Part shown: in pieces, positions 12,121 through 23,367 of the stretch | Layout: each line of letters starts with the position of its first letter | Numbering within the stretch: the stretch's first letter is position 1 | NCBI RefSeq assembly: GCF_038396675.1 | Contig: NC_088926.1 | Span: 24,181,001 to 24,245,000 of the forward strand | DNA length: 64,000 nt | DNA from: Hydra vulgaris | Taxonomy: Eukaryota > Cnidaria > Hydrozoa > Anthoathecata > Hydridae | Direction of reading: 5' to 3' | Translations under genes and position numbers: made by a program | The notes under the pieces: generated by a model | Databases searched by the model: none | Seen by the model: only the letters and a program-made list of their open reading frames with translations | What the model was told of the DNA's origin: nothing

Positions 12121-13006
12121 TCATTTATTTATTTATATTTTCATTTATAGTTTTAGTTTTGCCGTAGAAAATTACAATTTATAAAATAATATAAATATAA
12201 CAAATGGCTGGAGCAAGAAGAAGAAATCAGTTTATTTTATAACCAAGCCATTGTGGCTTCATTACAGGTCGTTTTTTAAGATAAAATATATAAAATCGTG
12301 ATAAATGCTTGTGATAAAATATATATAAAATGTGTAAAAACTACGTTTCACAATTGATATAACTGTTTATATATAAATTCGTTTAGTAAAATAAATTTAA
12401 AACAAATAAAAGTAAAAGCAAATAAAAGAAATAAATTGTGCTAGTTTATATTTATTTATATATTTTACTAAAAAAGAAAAAGAAGATTCAAGTCCCTAGA
12501 TAATAAAAAACGCTTTGATTTAGATTTAAACTGTTCAAGTGTATTTCTTTTGATAGTAACAATCTGGGAAAAAAATTTACCCAAATAAGGTCCGCGGTGT
12601 TGGATTGAGTATGAATTTGACTTTAATGTAAATTTTGGGATGACGAAATTGTTATATGAGAATCTAGTCGGGTAATTATGACCTATTTCGCTAAATTAGG
12701 GTTGAAATATCGGCGGAGATAGTCCATACTTTATTTTGTACATAAACTGTAAAACAAGATGTATGTTAATTTTGTATACATTCAACGCTCCAAGTTTGCA
12801 TTGGAGAGGTTCACAAGAAACTTTTTTACATACTCCAAAGACAATTCTTCAGGCATGTTTTTGTTTACTGTAGAGTTTTTTAAGCTTAGTATAATTTGTG
12901 CTTGCCCAGGTCATTTACCATAGCTTAGGTGACTATGTATTAATGAAAAGTATAAACTTTTTAAAGAAATGATATTTAGGAAATGTTTTGCTTTAATGAA
13001 TATTAA

Positions 13007-13076
13007 TGAAATATTTGAATATTAATGAAATATTTCTTGAGCTCAAGAAATATTTCATTAATATTCAAATATTTCA
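13007..13076. repeat. perfect 70-bp palindrome centred on GAGCTC
   Basis: 35-bp arms without a spacer match exactly. Its right edge touches the next palindrome at 13077. Confidence 0.95.
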
Positions 13077-13126
13077 AAATACTTTAGAGAGAAAGCTCTC
13101 ATGAGAGCTTTCTCTCTAAAGTATTT
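13077..13126. repeat. perfect 50-bp palindrome centred on TCATGA
   Basis: 25-bp arms without a spacer, directly adjoining the 70-bp palindrome. One arm is LINE D coding sequence. Confidence 0.95.
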
Positions 13127-13392
13127 ATATGGAGCTTCCACGACAAACTTTTATTCAAGACCACACCTAGAAAGTTTATGAAAGTTTCTCTTTTTGTATT
13201 AGTATTATTTATTTTTAGATCATCTCCAGATTTAAAAATAGGGGTAACTCGGGCAATTTTTAGTTTATCTGGGACAATGCCTGATTTCAGTGAAAGATCG
13301 AAGATGTGATGCAATGATGGTTCGATGATATCAAATACTAATTTTACGACAAAGCTACTGATATTATCAAAGCCCGAACTTTTGTTGCTTTT

Positions 13393-13870
13393 TAGAGTAG
13401 GGGAAAGCGGGGCAAGATGGCGAATGGGGTAAGATGGCTTTTCATATAGCAACTCAACAAAAAAACTTAAAAATGGGTGAAAACGAAACTATAACTACAC
13501 TTGTTATTTTAAAACGTCAAATGGTTCTTTTAAATACTAAAAGTTTTATACGCATAAGTTTACTTTTTTCGCTTCAAAAAAAATACTTTGCTTTCTGTTA
13601 TTCATAACGAATAGTGTCCATTGAGTGTAACTTTCTTATAAATATTATTTTTCGTTATGTTATTTGATCAAAGTATTTTGTATGGGTATCTTAATCACTG
13701 AGTTTTAAATTTTCAGGAAAATATTAAAATCGCAAATTTCCCTCCATTTAAAAATTAATAACAACAATAATAATAAAAAAAGTAAATATAAAGAAAAGAA
13801 ATAAAGATACTTAGTGTTCCGATTTAACTCCTTCACAATCAGCTTATCATATGCTAAAACAGCATATTTT
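13393..13870. mobile_element. probable DNA-transposon fragment with GGGGCAAGATGG end
   Basis: GGGGAAAGCGGGGCAAGATG followed by GAATGGGGTAAGATGGC interrupts LINE D and looks like a transposon terminus with internal subrepeats. I found no matching inverted end, so the right limit is only where LINE ORF1 sequence resumes. A similar CCCATCTTACCC motif occurs near 6.19 kb. Confidence 0.35.
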
Positions 13871-13874
13871 CGTA

Positions 13875-14935
13875 ATAAGATCCCATCATATTTTATTTGT
13901 TTCTTCCGAAAAATCCTCGTTTATAAAGATCCTTTTAGCTTCTTTTCCTTTTAACTTCTTAGCATTTTTCAAGATTAGTTCTTTATCTTTATAATTTAAA
14001 AGTTTAAGTATAACAGTTCTTGGAGTATCCATATTATTATAAACTTTTCCAATTCTGTGTGCTCTTTCTATTACTATATTTTTAGCCGAAGCTGTTCATC
14101 AAAAATTGTTCGAAGTTTTTGTTCAGTATTTTCCCAAGTTTCTCGTTCATTTTCTCATAATCCGTAAATTCTTATATTCTTCTGTCTTCGAACTTTCTCA
14201 TCTTTTCTTTTAGCTAGTGACATGACATTCTTGAGTGAACTCAATACTTTTCCGTCGGTCTTCAACAATTTGTCGTAAAGCTTTTTGTTTTTCTTCTAGT
14301 AATGACAAGCGTTTAGTAATTGGCTCGATCGATTTCAAGATTTTATCTATTTTTTCATTTTGAATTGTTGCATTTCCAAAAATAATCTTTAGAATTGAAT
14401 TATCTTGTACTAATTTTTCTTCCAACATACTTTCAATGTCTTTATTGCTTACCATTTTTAATTTAATGATATTTTTTTTTAAGTATAAATATATAAATGT
14501 ATAGAACCACAAATATTTCTTGTATTAGTTTATAAATTTTTGAGTTCACTATTAAGAAATATTTACGTCCATTCGCAATCATTCGCAATTCTATACCGGA
14601 TATCCTTAAATTATTTCTCCTACTTCGGTCTTCGATCTCAGCCAATTTGTCTCATATTAACGATTAAATTATTTTCAAAGTTTCTATCTGGTTTTGCGAT
14701 TTCAGCCTTCGATCCCTCTTGTATAATTATTACTTTGTCGTATTTTCCGCTAATAAATTCGACAGCTTTTTTCAAATCGTTTACTTCAGTTTTAAGAATT
14801 TTATAGTCATCATTCAACTAACCAATATGTTTTTCCAATTTTTTAATTTTTTCATTAAATATTTTAATAACCGTGTTCTTGTTAATGTCTAATATTTCTT
14901 TTAATTGTGAAGTCGTTAAATTTTTCGCCATTTTT
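13875..14935 (-). pseudogene. LINE ORF1 fragments (coiled coil plus L1 ORF1-like domain)
   Basis: On the minus strand a frame starting near 14932 (MAKNLTTSQLKEIL) is rich in Lys, Glu and Leu heptads and leads into DRSRRNNLRISGIE (14645-14463). A second start at about 14455 (MVSNKDIESMLEEKL) repeats this design, with a coiled coil to 14210, then NIRIYGL and ENERETWENTEQKLRTIFDE near 14.1 kb and a TVILKLLNYKDKE-like tail. These are the coiled-coil and RNA-binding parts of LINE ORF1 proteins (Transposase_22 type). Two ORF1 5' ends appear joined in tandem, both broken by stops. Confidence 0.65.
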
Positions 14936-14999
14936 GTTTTGTAATTAAAAACACGTTCATCCGCGGTATAAGTGTAAACGGTTTTGAAATACATTTAAA

Positions 15000-15300
15000 A
15001 AATCTTCTTTTTTAAACTAAATTGTTATCAAATTAATTAATTTTTTTTGTTTCCACTTGATTGATTTTTAGATTAAAACTTTTTCAAAGAGAAATTTTGA
15101 GCGGAATTCCATTTTCATTTGAATGGAATTTCATTCGATTGCGCGTGCAAAATTAGGAAATACTCCTTGAACTCCTAATGAAATAAGTTTCTAATCGAAA
15201 AGTAATTTAGTACTAAAAATTCTTATTGCTTGACTTCTGGTGCTAGTTTCTTAGAAATAAGTTTTATATTAGAAAAACGTGTTATTAATATATGAGATTC
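15000..15300. other. AT-rich spacer, nothing recognised
   Basis: No coding or RNA feature seen. The short inverted pair GGAATTCCATTTTCATTTG / AATGGAATTTCATT near 15.10-15.13 kb may be a decayed transposon end. Confidence 0.4.
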
Positions 15301-15310
15301 CTTAAATATC

Positions 15311-15358
15311 GGGGGCCTAGTGCAATTGCACTTGTTGCATTTGCGGTACGGCTCTGCA
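15311..15358 (-). mobile_element. hAT-type terminus
   Basis: On the minus strand this reads CAGAGCCGTACCGCAAATGC and continues to a GC-rich AGGCCCCCG block, the usual look of a hAT terminal inverted repeat. No partner end was found. Confidence 0.35.
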
Positions 15359-16093
15359 TTAGATGCACGAATCTTCTAAATACATAACACAATTGTTTAC
15401 TGTGGGAACCACTTTTTATCCCTAAAAAGTTCAGAAGCGACAATTTTCACCAAAGGTCGGCTGAGGAAGAAAACGTAATGATAAAATTTGACTCACAAAG
15501 CTTAAAAATAGAACGCGAAATACTTACGACGACTTTCTCACATCACTTAAAAATGTTGATATAGAAGTCACCAACTTTATCAATAACCATGCAACCAATG
15601 AAGCTCTAAAAGATAGATTGTTGTTGCGATATGAAGAATGCAAAAATGAAGATAAAGAACGCATTGATAAAAAATGGGAGGAAAACATTCCTTCTACTAA
15701 ATCAGCTTTTTTATTTTATTTTATTTTGTAGAAGTTTTTGTGTTTGCCTTTTCGTTTTGTAGTTTTTGCTTTCATTTTGTAGTTTTTGTGTTTTGCCTTT
15801 TCATTTGTGTTAAGATTGTTTTTATTTGTGCTGTTTTGCTAATTATTTTTATTTTTGTTTGCTGTTGTTACTGAGTGTTTTTGTTTGCTGTTGTTATCGA
15901 GTGTTTTTGTTTGCTGTTGTTACTGAATGTTTTTTTGTTTGCTATTGTTATTGAGTGTTTTCATATTTTTTGTCTTCTTATTTAACTTATTATAGCTTTA
16001 TCGTTATTATTATTTTTTTTAAATTAATTTAATTTATGCATGCTTCTATCTATTATTTTTGCTGTTAATTTTTTTGTTTGTTTGTTTATTTTA

Positions 16094-16141
16094 TTTAGGT
16101 GTCACTCTAATGACTAGTTTTTAACTATATAAGTGACACCT
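16094..16141. repeat. 12-bp inverted repeat at the Penelope 5' side
   Basis: TTAGGTGTCACT pairs exactly with AGTGACACCTAA and encloses CTAATGA, one change from the hammerhead box CTGATGA. It may be a decayed 5' terminal ribozyme of the same element, but the GAAA box and stem III are not visible. Confidence 0.45.
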
Positions 16142-18678
16142 AACCTAACTTTGTTAAATTATAAAAGACTTATAATTTTTCTATTTTTGGTTTAATAAAT
16201 GGATAAAAAAAAAAAGCTTTCGATAAAGATCGTTAATATCTCAATTCAAGAAACTCTACATTTAACTATCAAAAAGAAAAAGAAAAGGAAAAAATTAATT
16301 TTGCAAGCTTTAATTCTTTATCAAATAATATTATAAATTACGACCAATTAATAAATAGCAGACCTTCAAAAAACTGGTCGAGCACAATACCAAGAAAATA
16401 CAATTAAGGTCATCAACTTATCCACCGAACACCTGACCATTTTCCAAATATCACTTCTAACAAAAGGTCCTAAATTCTGTCCAACAACCAAAGGTAATTT
16501 CTTACACATTAATTCAGATATTAGACAATTCACTCGAAAACTTAAGTTAAAAGAAAAAATTTTATGAAACGCAAAATAAAAATATTAGTATTTTAAAGAA
16601 GAAATCTAATTATAATTTTAAAACAACTCTTCCAGAACTCAATGAAATAATTTCGAAAATCGAACAAGTAGATCCCATTAAACATCTATCAGTTGATAAT
16701 ATTTCATTGCAAGAAAGAAAAGCTCTTAAAGAGTTGAAAGGATTAAAAGATATTGTAGTTAAAAAAGCAGACAAAGGTAGCAGTTTAACTATGATGGACT
16801 CTTCATATTACAGCGATAAACTCGACAATCAATATCATCTATCATCGTCAATTAAGTATGAAAAAACAAACTCAAACTCTGATAGACTAGTTTTCAAAAG
16901 TCTTTTAAAAATGATTAATAAACATAAATGCTTAACACAAAAAGAAATAGATTACATTACAAAATTTGAATGGAAATCAAGCAATTTTTATGTAATTCCC
17001 AAAATTCACAAATATAAAGATATAATCAAAAAAGTCCAAGAACCTAACTCCCTATTTATTGAAATACAACCACCAAACGATCTAAAAGGTCGACCTATTA
17101 TTGCAGGAATCGACTCACCTACGTCACATTTAAGCCAATTTCTACACTTAATCTCTTATTGTACGGAAACAAAAAACTTATATAAAAGATGATTGGGACT
17201 TTGTAAGAAAAATTCCAAGAAAAGTGGATTTAGATACTATTATACTAACGTGTGACATTGTTAACCTTTACACGACCTTGGATTAGAAGCATTAAAATTT
17301 TTGGTTGAAAAACATAAATAAAAAACCTAATACCTGAACGGATTACTACATTTCATTATAGAATCAGCATCCTTTATTTTTTAAAAACAATAAATTCTTC
17401 TTCAATAACCAACTATTTCACCAAATTACAGGCATAGCCATGTACACAGACTTTACACCAGGCTCCGCATGTCTTTCGATAGGATTTTTAGAAGAAACTG
17501 TACTTTTTCCAAAAATTTTATCTGGGTTTTTTTCAAATGACAAAGTATTGAATAGTTCTACTTTAGATATGTTTATGTTGGTTTTCACATAGAGCCTAAA
17601 CATCTAGATATAGAAAAATTGAAATTGGCACTCGCTGAATTAAACCAGTCAAGTACCTTTACAACTGACTATGGCGTTGAGTTAATTGAAAAAGAAAATA
17701 TTTATAACATAAATAATTTTTTTAGACATTTCTGTTATTCTTCAAAATAACAAATATATCAAAACGGATATATTTTATAAAGAACAAACATTCTGTTTAA
17801 TCTTGCAAAAAGAATAATTGTATTTACATCTGGTTAAACAACAGAAAAACTGCGTTTAGCAGAGCTTAAATTATGGCTGAAAGAATGCAACTATACGAAC
17901 AATGTTATTGAAAAAGCATTTCATTATGCAAAACTGCAATGACCAGCTCAACAAAAGAAAGCTAAAGAAATCTTTCCTTTAGTCACTACTTTTGACAGTA
18001 ATATAAACTGCCAGCCTATACTACCTAAAACTAATCTTCTATTCAGTCAAACCTCTAGTAAAAGAATACAGCAAAAATTTTTTAACATTAATCCTGTAAT
18101 AGCTTACGACAACCACCAAATTTAATGAGATAACTTACTTCTGCTAAATTTAAATCCGTACCATCTAACAATAAAAGTATAGGATTTTTTAAATGTAATG
18201 ATAACTGTTGCAAAATTTGTCTATTTTACCTGCAAGAGGTAAAAAATTTTGTTACACCCAATGGTACTATCTGGAACATTAAAGGTCACACTTCTTGTAA
18301 CAGCAAGAATGTCATTTATTACTTAAAATGTTTATCAATCATCATATACTGGAAAAACAAATGATTTGAGAAATAACACAAATGGTAATATATCAAGTTG
18401 CAGAACCGGCCATTCAACTGACAGATTTGACAACCATGTGTATGGTTGCCAACGTATGAATAATAAAATAATGGAACCGTTTTTCCAGCTTTTTGTTTTT
18501 TTAGAACTTAAAAGTGATAAAAGTTTATTGTCATATGAAGCTCATTTGTATAAACAAAAGCATGATACTTTTAACTAACACTTCCTGTTTTAAAAAACAT
18601 TAGACAATGATAACTAATAGCAACAATACCTTAATTGATTAAAAATTATACTTTTGTAACACATAACAACTCTTAAAC

Positions 18679-18717
18679 TAGCACTACTGATGAAACATTT
18701 AAAGGCCTCTAGTGCTA
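18679..18717 (+). ncRNA. hammerhead-like ribozyme at Penelope 3' end, one core change
   Basis: Stem I is TAGCACTA (18679-18686) with TAGTGCTA (18710-18717), all eight pairs intact. The core box CTGATGA is at 18687-18693 and a minimal stem II, AACATT, is at 18694-18699. The second box reads TAAA where GAAA is required, and then a self-complementary AGGCCT and C at the cleavage position follow. The layout is that of the type I hammerheads known from Penelope-like elements. The G-to-T change in the core should abolish cleavage. Confidence 0.65.
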
Positions 18718-18761
18718 AATATTTTTAAAATCTTTTTAGAAATAAAAATGTATAATGCTGT

Positions 18762-18946
18762 ACAAACTAAGCCCGTAGCAACCGGGAGCAGCATTTGCCC
18801 CTGCCCCCAATAACATTTCAAATAAATAATTCAGACGAAATCGACTAAAAAAATGACAAAAAAAAAGGTCTATAAAACTATTTTGGCGTAATACTGTCCT
18901 CCTCCCCCTCCCCATTTTGTTTTTGTTCCTACGGGCCTGCAAACTA
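18762..18946. mobile_element. hAT-type MITE with 8-bp target duplication
   Basis: The 169-bp unit 18770-18938 starts AGCCCGTAGCAAC and ends with the reverse complement of AGGCCCGTAGGAAC. The flanks ACAAACTA and GCAAACTA form an 8-bp target-site duplication with one mismatch, the size typical of hAT elements. It is inserted in the tail of a LINE and splits that tail's C-terminal coding sequence. Confidence 0.8.
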
Positions 18947-19440
18947 TTTAAGTTTGGTGAAAACTCCATAGTGTTGACTACAACAGCCTTTAAATGTAAA
19001 ATTTCGTTAATAAAATAATTAAATAGTTTATTAAAATAGTTTGACATCAAAAGTTCAGATCTTTGTCTATTTTTAAAAGTATTTTTGTTTGCAGAATCGA
19101 TTGCATTTTGGGAAAACAAATTCCAATCGTCTACCACTCTATTTATTATATAATAAAGCCTACATATTTTTTTAGTAAATTCTCGATTAAGCCTTTTATT
19201 ATGACAAATTTGTGGGTATATGGTTGTAAAATCTCAAAGGCTCTTTAAATCTAATACATTCAGTTGAATTTGATACTTTAAACATTTTTATCAAGTCTTT
19301 TATCTTCTTCTCCTTTCTTGTAACGTTTGTACACCTAAAATTGTTCTCTTTTTCTTAATAACAGATGCCTTTCAGTGTTTCAATCCTAGTCGATCTACGT
19401 TGTACATATTCCAGTCTAATAATATCTTTAATACAATATG
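18947..19440 (-). mobile_element. LINE E: RT C-terminal fragment
   Basis: The minus strand encodes CIRFKEPLRFYNHIPTNL, VVDDWNLFSQNAIDSANKNTF (in part) and an upstream RTILGVQTLQERR-like block near 19.33 kb, the C-terminal end of a CR1-type ORF2. It is split by frameshifts and, at its 3' end, by the hAT-type MITE. Confidence 0.7.
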
Positions 19441-19979
19441 GGTTCCATACTGATGCGGTGTTGATTTTACGTTAGCCACGTTGCCAACCTAAAACTAACA
19501 TCGCACCGACTTGAGAACAACGTTGGTGCCCACTGGGTTAGGAGATTTTTAGAATTAAAAATATATCGTCGCTGCATTCTAAGTCCGTTTATGCTGTTCT
19601 GAGAAAAATGTATTTAAAGTTTTAAATTTATAATTGCGTTTGATCTTTAAGATTAAAACTAATTGTTTTCAGAATATTTTTTTGCAAGTTCTAGTATTTT
19701 TTATAGTATCACAAAAAAAATTTAAAAAATTAAAGTTTAGGCAATTTAACAGGTCATCTCAACGTAAGATAGTCTTAAAAAGATCTTAAATATGGAAAAC
19801 TCTACAATTTAAGTATCTTAAGTCCATAAATTTTATTCAAGTATTTAATTCTTCATCATTATATCAAGTTAATTATACCAGGCTTTTTCAATTATTTGAT
19901 GGTCTGCTTTGTTAAAATTTTTGGGTTGTTGTTTTGATACTATTTTCGGTATTTCATCATTGTCATCATCATCTATGCA

Positions 19980-20039
19980 ATCATCATTTCTACCAAAACC
20001 TAAAGACTCGAATCTTTAGGTTTTGGTAGAAATGATGAT
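19980..20039. repeat. perfect palindrome, 27-bp arms, 6-nt spacer
   Basis: Arms 19980-20006 and 20013-20039 are exact reverse complements around CTCGAA. It sits exactly at the C-terminal end of the transposase frame in the 3.3-kb transposon. Confidence 0.95.
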
Positions 20040-21939
20040 ACTGTTTTGGAATATAAATTTTGTTGCATAGAGAGAGGAGATCCTTTTTTTTCAATGCATT
20101 AATACCTCTTGGAGCAAGATATTTCTGCTTTTGTAATTGTATATCTGCTGCTGTTGTTGTGCGAGCTGATATTTTTGCTCGAAAGTTACAACTTTTATAT
20201 TCTTCTTCATAATTATATTTAAAGTAAAGAATATTAGAATTTTTTCTTTTAAAAGTTTTAGTTGTACTATTGTACTGGCCGACATAACTTTTTTTGGTTA
20301 GACTTTGGATCATTTGCTTTTGTTCAATTTGATATTTCAAAGCATTTGTTTGCTAATACTGCAGAGTATGCTGAAAATGCTTTTTCATTTTTAAAATTTG
20401 TAATATCATCATGATTTAACACAGTTAATACACAAGCGTTTTTTTTAAAAAGCTTGTTCTATTGTTGTTTCCAATTCCAAAGGTGTGTATAAACAATATC
20501 GATTTCGATAATGTTTTTTTCAATTATTGAGTGAGCGATATCATTTTCACTCGGACTGTGGCCTGTACAAAGAATGCAAGCTCTATGTACACTCTGACTG
20601 TGACCTGTGGCCTGTGACCTGGTACAAAGAATGTAAGCTCAACTATATCTAATTTGAATAGAGTCAATGCATCCAACAACATTATGTGCATCATGTATAT
20701 TAATTTTGTCCCCACATCGATCACGGAAGAGATAAAATTGTGTTGCTCCTTCTTTGCTTACGGATTCAATAAATTTAAATACTCCTGTACTTACTTCACA
20801 GCTTGCTTTTTCCCCTTCATTCTCGTTCCACAAATATGATTGAGTCTTTAAAGAATAAATTTTTGTAACATTGAGGTTATAATTTTGAAGACGCCTAGAA
20901 TAATAAAAAGCTCCAGTTGTACCATATGGGGATGAAAGAAGTTGCTTTAAGTCAAAAGCTGCAGTTACGATCAATTGTGATTTTATTGCTTCATTCTTCT
21001 TTATAAGCTAAAGTAAATTTTTTGTCGCAGACATGTTTGTTATACTTTTGACAATCTTTATCACATTTTTCTATTTTGTTCATGATATTTTTACAAGTTC
21101 CACACTGATCTTTCTTAAGTTTTTGGAATTTAAAAAAAAATCTACGTTTAAAAACTCTCTGATAGAACTTGTACCCCTCTATAAGAAGATTTTTCTCACT
21201 GCAGTACTTTATGAAGAGTCTATGCATTTCCTTAGTAGAAAGCTTCTGAGGAAGAAGCTATGACTTTTTTTGTGTGTCTCACGTAATCCCATTACGTAAA
21301 CAACTCTAAACGTCAATAACTCTAAACGTCTGAATATGATCAATGACATTTTGTTCCCGTTCCACCGATATTTTTCTATGGTTTTTGTGGCAACCTTTTA
21401 AATCTTTTTTGACACACCCTGTAGCAGTTTTTTTGCCGTCGTTGTTTTTACTGTTTGCTGTAATATTCCCTGGGTATTAAGTAACATGGGTGTACAGATA
21501 CGCGTTTTAAGAGCATCATTTTCTTGGCATTGAAAGCTGTATGTAAATAATTGGTTTCTGTTTCTTTCTTTTCCCACATGCTCCCTTATCTTTCTTCGTT
21601 TTGGTTCTTCCTCTGTTACCCTTGCCACAATGTATTGGTGCCTTTCATCTATACTTACATTGACCAAGATGAATCAAATAATTCATTACGATATTGCTCG
21701 ATAAGTTTCTCTACACATTGAAACAAACATTTCTTATCACATCCTTTCTGCATTTCTTTACCCTGTACCACTACTTCCTTTCTTTTATTCAGACCACTCT
21801 TCGGTACATAAAGAAATCTCTGTTCTGTCTTTACTTTAAATTTCCTAATGTTTCTAATCCATCGTGATGGATCCTTCTTCTTTTTTGGGGTTGTATCAAC
21901 ATAGAGTTGGGATAAGTTCTTCAGTACCAGACTTGTCAA
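19990..21939 (-). pseudogene. transposase-like gene of the 3.3-kb element, broken
   Basis: Minus-strand pieces in N-to-C order are: WIRNIRKFKVKTEQ with a CDKKCLFQC motif (21939-21655); KRRKIREHVGKERNRNQLFT and a FLNTLGI-like LLNTQGILQQTVKT (21667-21398); VFKRRFFFKFQKLKKDQCGTC (21227-20991); FDLKQLLSSPYGTTGAFYYSR and FYLFRDRCGDK (20974-20639); and a LKKKDLLSLCNKIYIPKQYH tail (20340-19990). The order KWxRNIRK, Cys box, KKDxCxxC, then D-rich core matches a widespread animal transposon-derived protein type (DUF7869-like in my recollection). Several frameshifts make it inactive. Confidence 0.6.
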
Positions 21940-22861
21940 GTTCTAAAGGTTTAAATTTTTCACAACCACTGAGATTCCAAAGTATTGCAAGTTTTATCAC
22001 ATCAATACTAGTTTTATCACATCAAATTCTGGGTATTTATCAAAGTTTTTCGTTACTTTTGTTATAAAAAATCTTCCATAACCATTAGGTATCGTCTCTC
22101 TGTGGACAGTGGCACTTACTAAAAATAATCTAACAATTAAAAATATTTTTGGTAGCAATTACATTTCACTCTATAAGTTATATTGAATGTCCCCTGATAT
22201 CAAGAAACTAAAAAAGCTAAAAAAATATCATTCTTATCAACCTGATCAATACAATACGTGTTACAACAGTCACTGATGCCATATTATCAATTTAAAAAAA
22301 TAAAGTTTTTAAATAAACCAACAACATTGGGCCTGTAAAATAACAAACAAAATTTGTACAGTAGCTCAATCGAAATTCATGGATAAGAATAAATACATCG
22401 TTTCAAATAAAAGCCTTTGACGAATTTCTCAATTATTTCACTGTGGTAAAATAATTATTACATGTGATGAGTTTTCGCATTCTAAATAATGTGGACTCTA
22501 ATGTGGTGGACATGTGGTGAGTTTTCTAAACAATAATCAGAATGTTATAAGTAACTGTTTAATGACTACGACCTGTTATATTTAGTAACGTGTTCTTAAT
22601 AAGTTTGATTTGTTTTTCTTTAAAAAAAATTTAGGATAACATTAGATAGTCTCGCTTGAGTTTAGATGGACTTAAGATAGTTTTGAATGTCTCTTTAAAT
22701 TTATTTTGGACATAAGATGTTTGAATTTTACTCATAGAGTCCAAAATTTAATCATTTTTGGCGCGATACATTGTGAAATGTTTTTTATACACCTTAAGAG
22801 TATTTTTAACCAAAAAAGTCATTTTTTCCAAAAATGGACTTCAGATAGTTTTGCATTGTAG

Positions 22862-22945
22862 CGACGATATAGAGAAAATATAAAATTTTCGACGATATAG
22901 AGAAAATATATAATTTCGACGATATAGATAAAAAAATTTTCTTGT
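22862..22945. repeat. three tandem GACGATATAGA units
   Basis: CGACGATATAGAGAAAATAT recurs with small changes three times at about 32-bp spacing at the right edge of the 3.3-kb transposon. Confidence 0.75.
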
Positions 22946-23360
22946 TGCTCAACCACATGTAATTCAGTTTTTCGTTGATTTCTCCAAATCAATTTCCTCG
23001 GACTATGCGCGTTTTGGAAAAGGGCTCCTCATATAACAATCCAAAAAAAAAAAAAAAAAAGTCGATATCACAAAAATTCATATTCGATATCACATCTTTA
23101 AAACATTAAAATACAATTTATAATAGGCCTAATAAAATTTAGAAAAATAAAAAAAAATTCTTGTATTTATTAAACTTATTTTGTTTAACTATTACTTTAT
23201 ATCAACAAGAAAAAAAAGAAGCTTTTTTTGTATAAAATTTAATTTAAGAAAAAAGATTTTAAAAACATAAATTATGAATAAAAAAAATAAAAAACTCATA
23301 TATTATATAATCATGTATATTATTTTTTATCATTTGTTAATAAAGTTCATTCAATTTCAA
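22945..23360. other. torsin A 3' flank, AT-rich
   Basis: No coding feature. The stretch around 23270-23340 (ATGAATAAAAAAAATAAAAA, then TTTTTATCATTTGTTAA) resembles the region just below torsin B at 60220-60280, so part of the torsin 3' flank was duplicated with the gene. Confidence 0.6.
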
Positions 23361-23367
23361 ATGATCA

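Larger units (their letters stand above)
12470..13390 (-). mobile_element. LINE D: RT and C-terminal part, rearranged
   Basis: Minus-strand RT pieces include KSSGFDNISSFVVKLVFDII and DKLKIARVTPIFKSGDDLKI (13390-13210), then FLGVVLNKSLSWKLHINTLE after an internal deletion. A long C-terminal tail lies between about 13.0 and 12.48 kb (YPTRFSYNNFVIPKFTLKSN in pieces). Two abutting palindromes interrupt it at 13007-13126. It is inactive. Confidence 0.75.
15440..18720 (+). mobile_element. Penelope-like element 1, degenerate
   Basis: A plus-strand Penelope-type ORF is broken into frames. The N-terminal RT region at 16707-17192 has GLKDIVVKKADKGSSLTMMD, FYVIPKIHK and KGRPIIAGIDSPTSHLSQF. A later RT block near 17.25 kb has DIVNLYT. 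A SACLSIGFLEETVLFPKIL block spans 17430-17600, and the catalytic YMDDG after it appears deleted. A C-terminal GIY-YIG-type segment (SYTGKTNDLRN, then GCQRMNNKIMEPFFQL) lies at 18350-18580. An AT-rich region with TTTGTTTGCTGTTGTTA repeats (15.72-16.0 kb) precedes the ORF. A hammerhead-like motif closes the 3' end. The start is approximate. Confidence 0.8.
19563..22870. mobile_element. 3.3-kb DNA transposon with TATCGTCGCT inverted ends
   Basis: The left end TATCGTCGCTGCATTCTAAG and the right end (reverse complement TATCGTCGCTACAATGCAAA) are inverted, and both continue into an AAGTCC motif with related subterminal TAAGATAGT/TAAGTCC repeats. A decayed transposase-like gene on the minus strand (19990-21939) lies between them. 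Three GACGATATAGA units (22862-22940) lie at or beyond the right end, so its exact limit is ambiguous. Confidence 0.65.
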
